8,363 nucleotides of DNA from Gemmatimonadota bacterium (GTDB taxonomy: Bacteria; Gemmatimonadota; Gemmatimonadetes; Gemmatimonadales; GWC2-71-9): positions 9,749 through 18,111 of the forward strand of contig QHUF01000130.1 of NCBI GenBank assembly GCA_003221075.1, read 5' to 3'. Position 1 is the first letter of the stretch. Each line of letters opens with the position of its first letter. This document shows, piece by piece, positions 6,452 to 8,363 of this stretch. The notes under the pieces were generated by a model. It was not told the origin of the DNA. It ran no database searches and saw only the letters and a list, made by a program, of their open reading frames with translations. Both the position numbers and the translations under genes were made by a program.

Positions 6452-7690
6452 ATGAAGCTCTTGCGTCTGCCCGCGATTGTCCTGGTGTTGTTTGCCGTTG
6501 CCTGCTCGAAGGATCCCGTTGGTCCCCCACCCCGCATCACCGCGCTGCCGCGTGCGCTCACGACTCAAGAAGGGCAGCTGATCCAGGCCGACAACCGGTT
6601 TGCGATCAAGCTGCTCAAGCAGGCGACCGCGGACACCCGGGATACGCTGAAGAATCTGTTCGTGTCGCCGCTGTCGGTGGCGATGGCGCTCGCCATGACC
6701 TATAACGGCGCGGCCGGCATAACGGAGGATTCGATGCGCGCGACGCTCGAGCTCGACGGGATGAGCGTCGCCGAGGTGAACGAGTCGTATCGCAGCCTGA
6801 TCGAGCTGCTGCGCCAGCTCGATCCCCACGTGCGGTTCCAGATCGCCAACTCGATCTGGTACCTACAGGGGTACACGATCGAACAGCCGTTCCTCGACGC
6901 CAACCACACCTACTACGATGCTCAGGTGACCGCCCTCGACTTCAGCTCCCCCACGGCGCCGGCGACGATCAACGCCTGGGTGAATCACGAGACGAACGGC
7001 GTGATCGACAGGATCGTCGACAAGATTCCCGATTACATGCGGCTCTACCTGATCAATGCCATCTACTTCAAGGGCGATTGGACCGAGCAATTCGATCCGC
7101 ATCTCACTCAGCCCAGAGGATTCCGGCTTCCTGACGGCACCACGGTGAATGTGCCGACGATGACCCACGGCCACGAGGCTGACGTCCGTGTGACCGATCG
7201 GCCATACGCCACCATCGTGGATCTGCCCTACGGTGGCGCCGCATTCTCGATGACCATCGTGTTGCCGCGCGACACCAGCAGCGTCGATCGTCTGGTCGAT
7301 GCGCTGACGCCCGAGCAATGGAACGAGTGGACCGCGAGCCTGGAGGGCGCAAAGGCCGAGGTCTTTCTGCCAAAGTTCAAGCTCACCAACGATCTGAACC
7401 TGATTCCGTCCCTCGCGGGACTCGGCATGGGTAGCGCTTTCGATGACAGAGCGGACTTCACGCGCATTCACGTTCCGTCCGAGTTGGCCATTACGGAGGT
7501 GAAGCACAAGACGTACGTCGACGTGAATGAGGAGGGGACGGTGGCCGCGGCGGTGACTTCGGTCGGGCTCGGGGTCACGAGCGCATCGCCCTACATCGTG
7601 ATCGATAGGCCGTTCATCTTCGCGCTGCGGGAGAACCTGTCGGGGACGATTCTGTTCATGGGAGTGATCCGGCACCCGCCGACCGAATAG
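6452..7690 (+). CDS. Serpin-family protease inhibitor, predicted lipoprotein
   Basis: A 412-aa protein. The N-terminus is a signal peptide with a probable lipobox (AVAC, Cys18) and a proline-rich linker, so it is likely anchored to the envelope. The serpin fold spans about 44-408. Family landmarks are NLFVSPLSVAMALAMTYNGA (68-87), SIWYLQG (134-140), LINAIYFKGDW (200-210), DLPYGGAAFSMTIVLP (257-272), VFLPKFKL (304-311), LGMGSAFDDRADFTRI (324-339), the hinge YVDVNEEGTVAAAVTS (355-370) and the distal RPFIFALRE (386-394). The hinge has Gly at P15, Thr at P14 and Ala at P12-P10, as inhibitory serpins need. Counting from the hinge and back from RPF gives the same scissile bond, Thr376-Ser377. Known mechanism: a suicide inhibitor that traps a serine or cysteine protease after loop cleavage. 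The target is unknown; a Val-Thr P2-P1 does not suggest trypsin. It heads the rightward group. Confidence 0.97.
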   Translation: MKLLRLPAIVLVLFAVACSKDPVGPPPRITALPRALTTQEGQLIQADNRFAIKLLKQATADTRDTLKNLFVSPLSVAMALAMTYNGAAGITEDSMRATLELDGMSVAEVNESYRSLIELLRQLDPHVRFQIANSIWYLQGYTIEQPFLDANHTYYDAQVTALDFSSPTAPATINAWVNHETNGVIDRIVDKIPDYMRLYLINAIYFKGDWTEQFDPHLTQPRGFRLPDGTTVNVPTMTHGHEADVRVTDRPYATIVDLPYGGAAFSMTIVLPRDTSSVDRLVDALTPEQWNEWTASLEGAKAEVFLPKFKLTNDLNLIPSLAGLGMGSAFDDRADFTRIHVPSELAITEVKHKTYVDVNEEGTVAAAVTSVGLGVTSASPYIVIDRPFIFALRENLSGTILFMGVIRHPPTE

Positions 7691-7695
7691 GGGTA

Positions 7696-7721
7696 CTCCT
7701 CCAGAGCCTTTCCTGGAGGAG
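7696..7721 (+). promoter_or_regulatory. RBS-masking hairpin between serpin and the next gene
   Basis: The arms CTCCTCCAG (7696-7704) and CTGGAGGAG (7713-7721) are perfectly complementary over 9 bp, with an 8-nt loop. The right arm contains GGAGG (7715-7719), the ribosome binding site 5 nt before ATG 7725. If folded in the mRNA it would block initiation. A ribosome stopping at the serpin stop (7688-7690) would cover much of the left arm and release the site, which fits termination-coupled translation. There is no U-tract after it, so it is not a typical intrinsic terminator. Confidence 0.65.
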
Positions 7722-7724
7722 CTA

Positions 7725-8081
7725 ATGCGTCGGATCACGCTGCTGTCCCTCGCTTCTTTGCTCGTTCCCTTTGCCCTCACGGCACAGCAAGTCGCGCCCA
7801 CCGCCCCGCACGACAGCGTGCGGGGCGCAATTCGCAGGGTGAACACGCGTGCCCGCACGCTCGAGGTTACGACCGGCGTCGGCTTCGCCCTGCGCGTCGT
7901 GCGGCTGCAGGTGCCCGCCGCCATACCGATCACCGACCGGAAAGGCACGCAGGGCGCGCCGATCAACCTGGCGGCGCTGAAGCCCGGCGATGTGATCCGC
8001 GTTTCGTTCGGGGGCCGGCCGACGGGTTTTGTCGCGTATACCATCGAACGCATCGGCCGTATGGAAGCAGGCGTCCCATGA
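7725..8081 (+). CDS. Small secreted protein of unknown function, predicted beta-barrel/OB-like
   Basis: A 118-aa protein with a clear signal peptide (MRRITLLSLASLLVPFALTA, cut before QQ at residue 21). The mature part, about 98 aa, has alternating strands: VRGAIRRVNTRARTLEVTT (32-50), FALRVVRLQVPAAIPIT (54-70), then LAALKPGDVIRVSF (82-95) and FVAYTIERI (102-110). The pattern of a G-x-I opening strand, a 'TRARTLEV' turn and a 'LAALKPGDVIRV' turn recalls small OB-like DUF5666-type domains. This is an analogy, not an identification. The start has GGAGG at 7715-7719, but inside the right arm of a hairpin. The stop overlaps the next gene by ATGA, so it is probably translated together with the serpin and the di-haem oxidoreductase. 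No catalytic residues or cysteines are seen. Confidence 0.82.
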   Translation: MRRITLLSLASLLVPFALTAQQVAPTAPHDSVRGAIRRVNTRARTLEVTTGVGFALRVVRLQVPAAIPITDRKGTQGAPINLAALKPGDVIRVSFGGRPTGFVAYTIERIGRMEAGVP

Positions 8082-8363
8082 CACGCTGCTGGATCGCTCT
8101 CCTGGTCATGTGCAGCGCCGCGTCGTGCCGCCGGCCGCCGCCGCAACCGGGCGACCCGCTGCCCGGGCTGTCCGCCGCCGAGCGGGCGCGATTCGATAGC
8201 GGTCGCGCCGTGTTCGACAGCACGTTCACGCCGCAAGTCGGTCTCGGTCCGCTGTTCAATGCAAGCGGCTGCGGGGAGTGTCACGAGGACCCCGTCACCG
8301 GTGCGAACGGCGATGAAGTCGAACATCACGCGACCGTATTTCACCCGGAGCACGCAGGCGCCA
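8078..8363 (+). CDS. Di-haem oxidoreductase (DHOR/DUF1111-type) lipoprotein, N-terminal part (runs off right edge)
   Basis: Ninety-five codons are present from ATG 8078, which overlaps the previous stop (ATGA). The signal sequence ends with a possible lipobox (AASC, Cys17) followed by a proline-rich linker. After it come LSAAERARFDSGRAVFDSTF (31-50) and VGLGPLFNASGCGECHEDP (54-72). The GLGPLFN stretch followed by a CxxCH covalent haem site (Cys65, Cys68, His69) is the recognisable opening of the DHOR family, which carries a second haem site and a MauG-like region further on; those parts lie outside the window. Several histidines (H83, H84, H89, H92) follow. Family members are periplasmic electron-transfer or oxidoreductase proteins, often near iron-related genes. 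The exact substrate is not known for this one. Confidence 0.88.
   Translation, partial: MTRCWIALLVMCSAASCRRPPPQPGDPLPGLSAAERARFDSGRAVFDSTFTPQVGLGPLFNASGCGECHEDPVTGANGDEVEHHATVFHPEHAGA

Noticed and set aside
7696..7721. Reading the hairpin after the serpin as an intrinsic terminator.
   Set aside because: There is no run of T after the stem. The next bases are CTAATGCG, and the right arm is the ribosome binding site of a closely spaced gene.
6863..8353. A 496-codon open frame on the minus strand opposite the serpin group.
   Set aside because: It crosses three recognised genes on the other strand and has no signal, domain or ribosome binding site; its composition is that of a shadow frame.

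Overview
This GC-rich window comes from a Gram-negative bacterium with an outer membrane and a large secreted and lipoprotein repertoire. TonB-dependent receptors carrying an N-terminal carboxypeptidase-regulatory-like domain, signal peptides ending in AQN or AQQ, a lipoprotein serpin and a di-haem oxidoreductase together suggest Gemmatimonadota, or less likely Acidobacteriota. This is an inference from gene style only; there is no rRNA or marker gene in the window.

The layout is two divergent gene groups separated by a 119-bp intergenic region (6333-6451). Reading leftward (minus strand) from 6332 are five genes: a small secreted beta-rich protein, a membrane methyltransferase of the ICMT/PEMT type that starts inside its neighbour's stop codon, a His/Met-containing lipoprotein of unknown function, a complete TonB-dependent receptor of about 933 aa, and a second, different TonB-dependent receptor that runs off the left edge (579 codons present). 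Gaps are -4, 31, 69 and 22 bp, so they may form one operon. The 69-bp gap before the first receptor holds a possible internal promoter and a 10-bp perfect palindrome. The group looks like an envelope uptake module, but the substrate cannot be read from the sequence.

Reading rightward (plus strand) from 6452 are three genes: a lipoprotein serpin with an intact inhibitory hinge, a small secreted protein of unknown function, and the first 95 codons of a di-haem oxidoreductase lipoprotein (DHOR/DUF1111 type, CxxCH haem site), which runs off the right edge. The serpin and the small gene are separated by a perfect 9-bp inverted repeat whose right arm contains the ribosome binding site of the small gene. 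The small gene and the oxidoreductase overlap by ATGA. This linkage implies coupled translation of the three genes.

There is no CRISPR array, tRNA, rRNA, insertion sequence or integrase in the window, and no gene-free stretch exceeds 300 bp. The most unusual items are the serpin/small protein/haem-protein gene set with its RBS-masking hairpin, the uncharacterised lipoprotein next to two tandem receptors, and the methyltransferase with a changed RHP motif.
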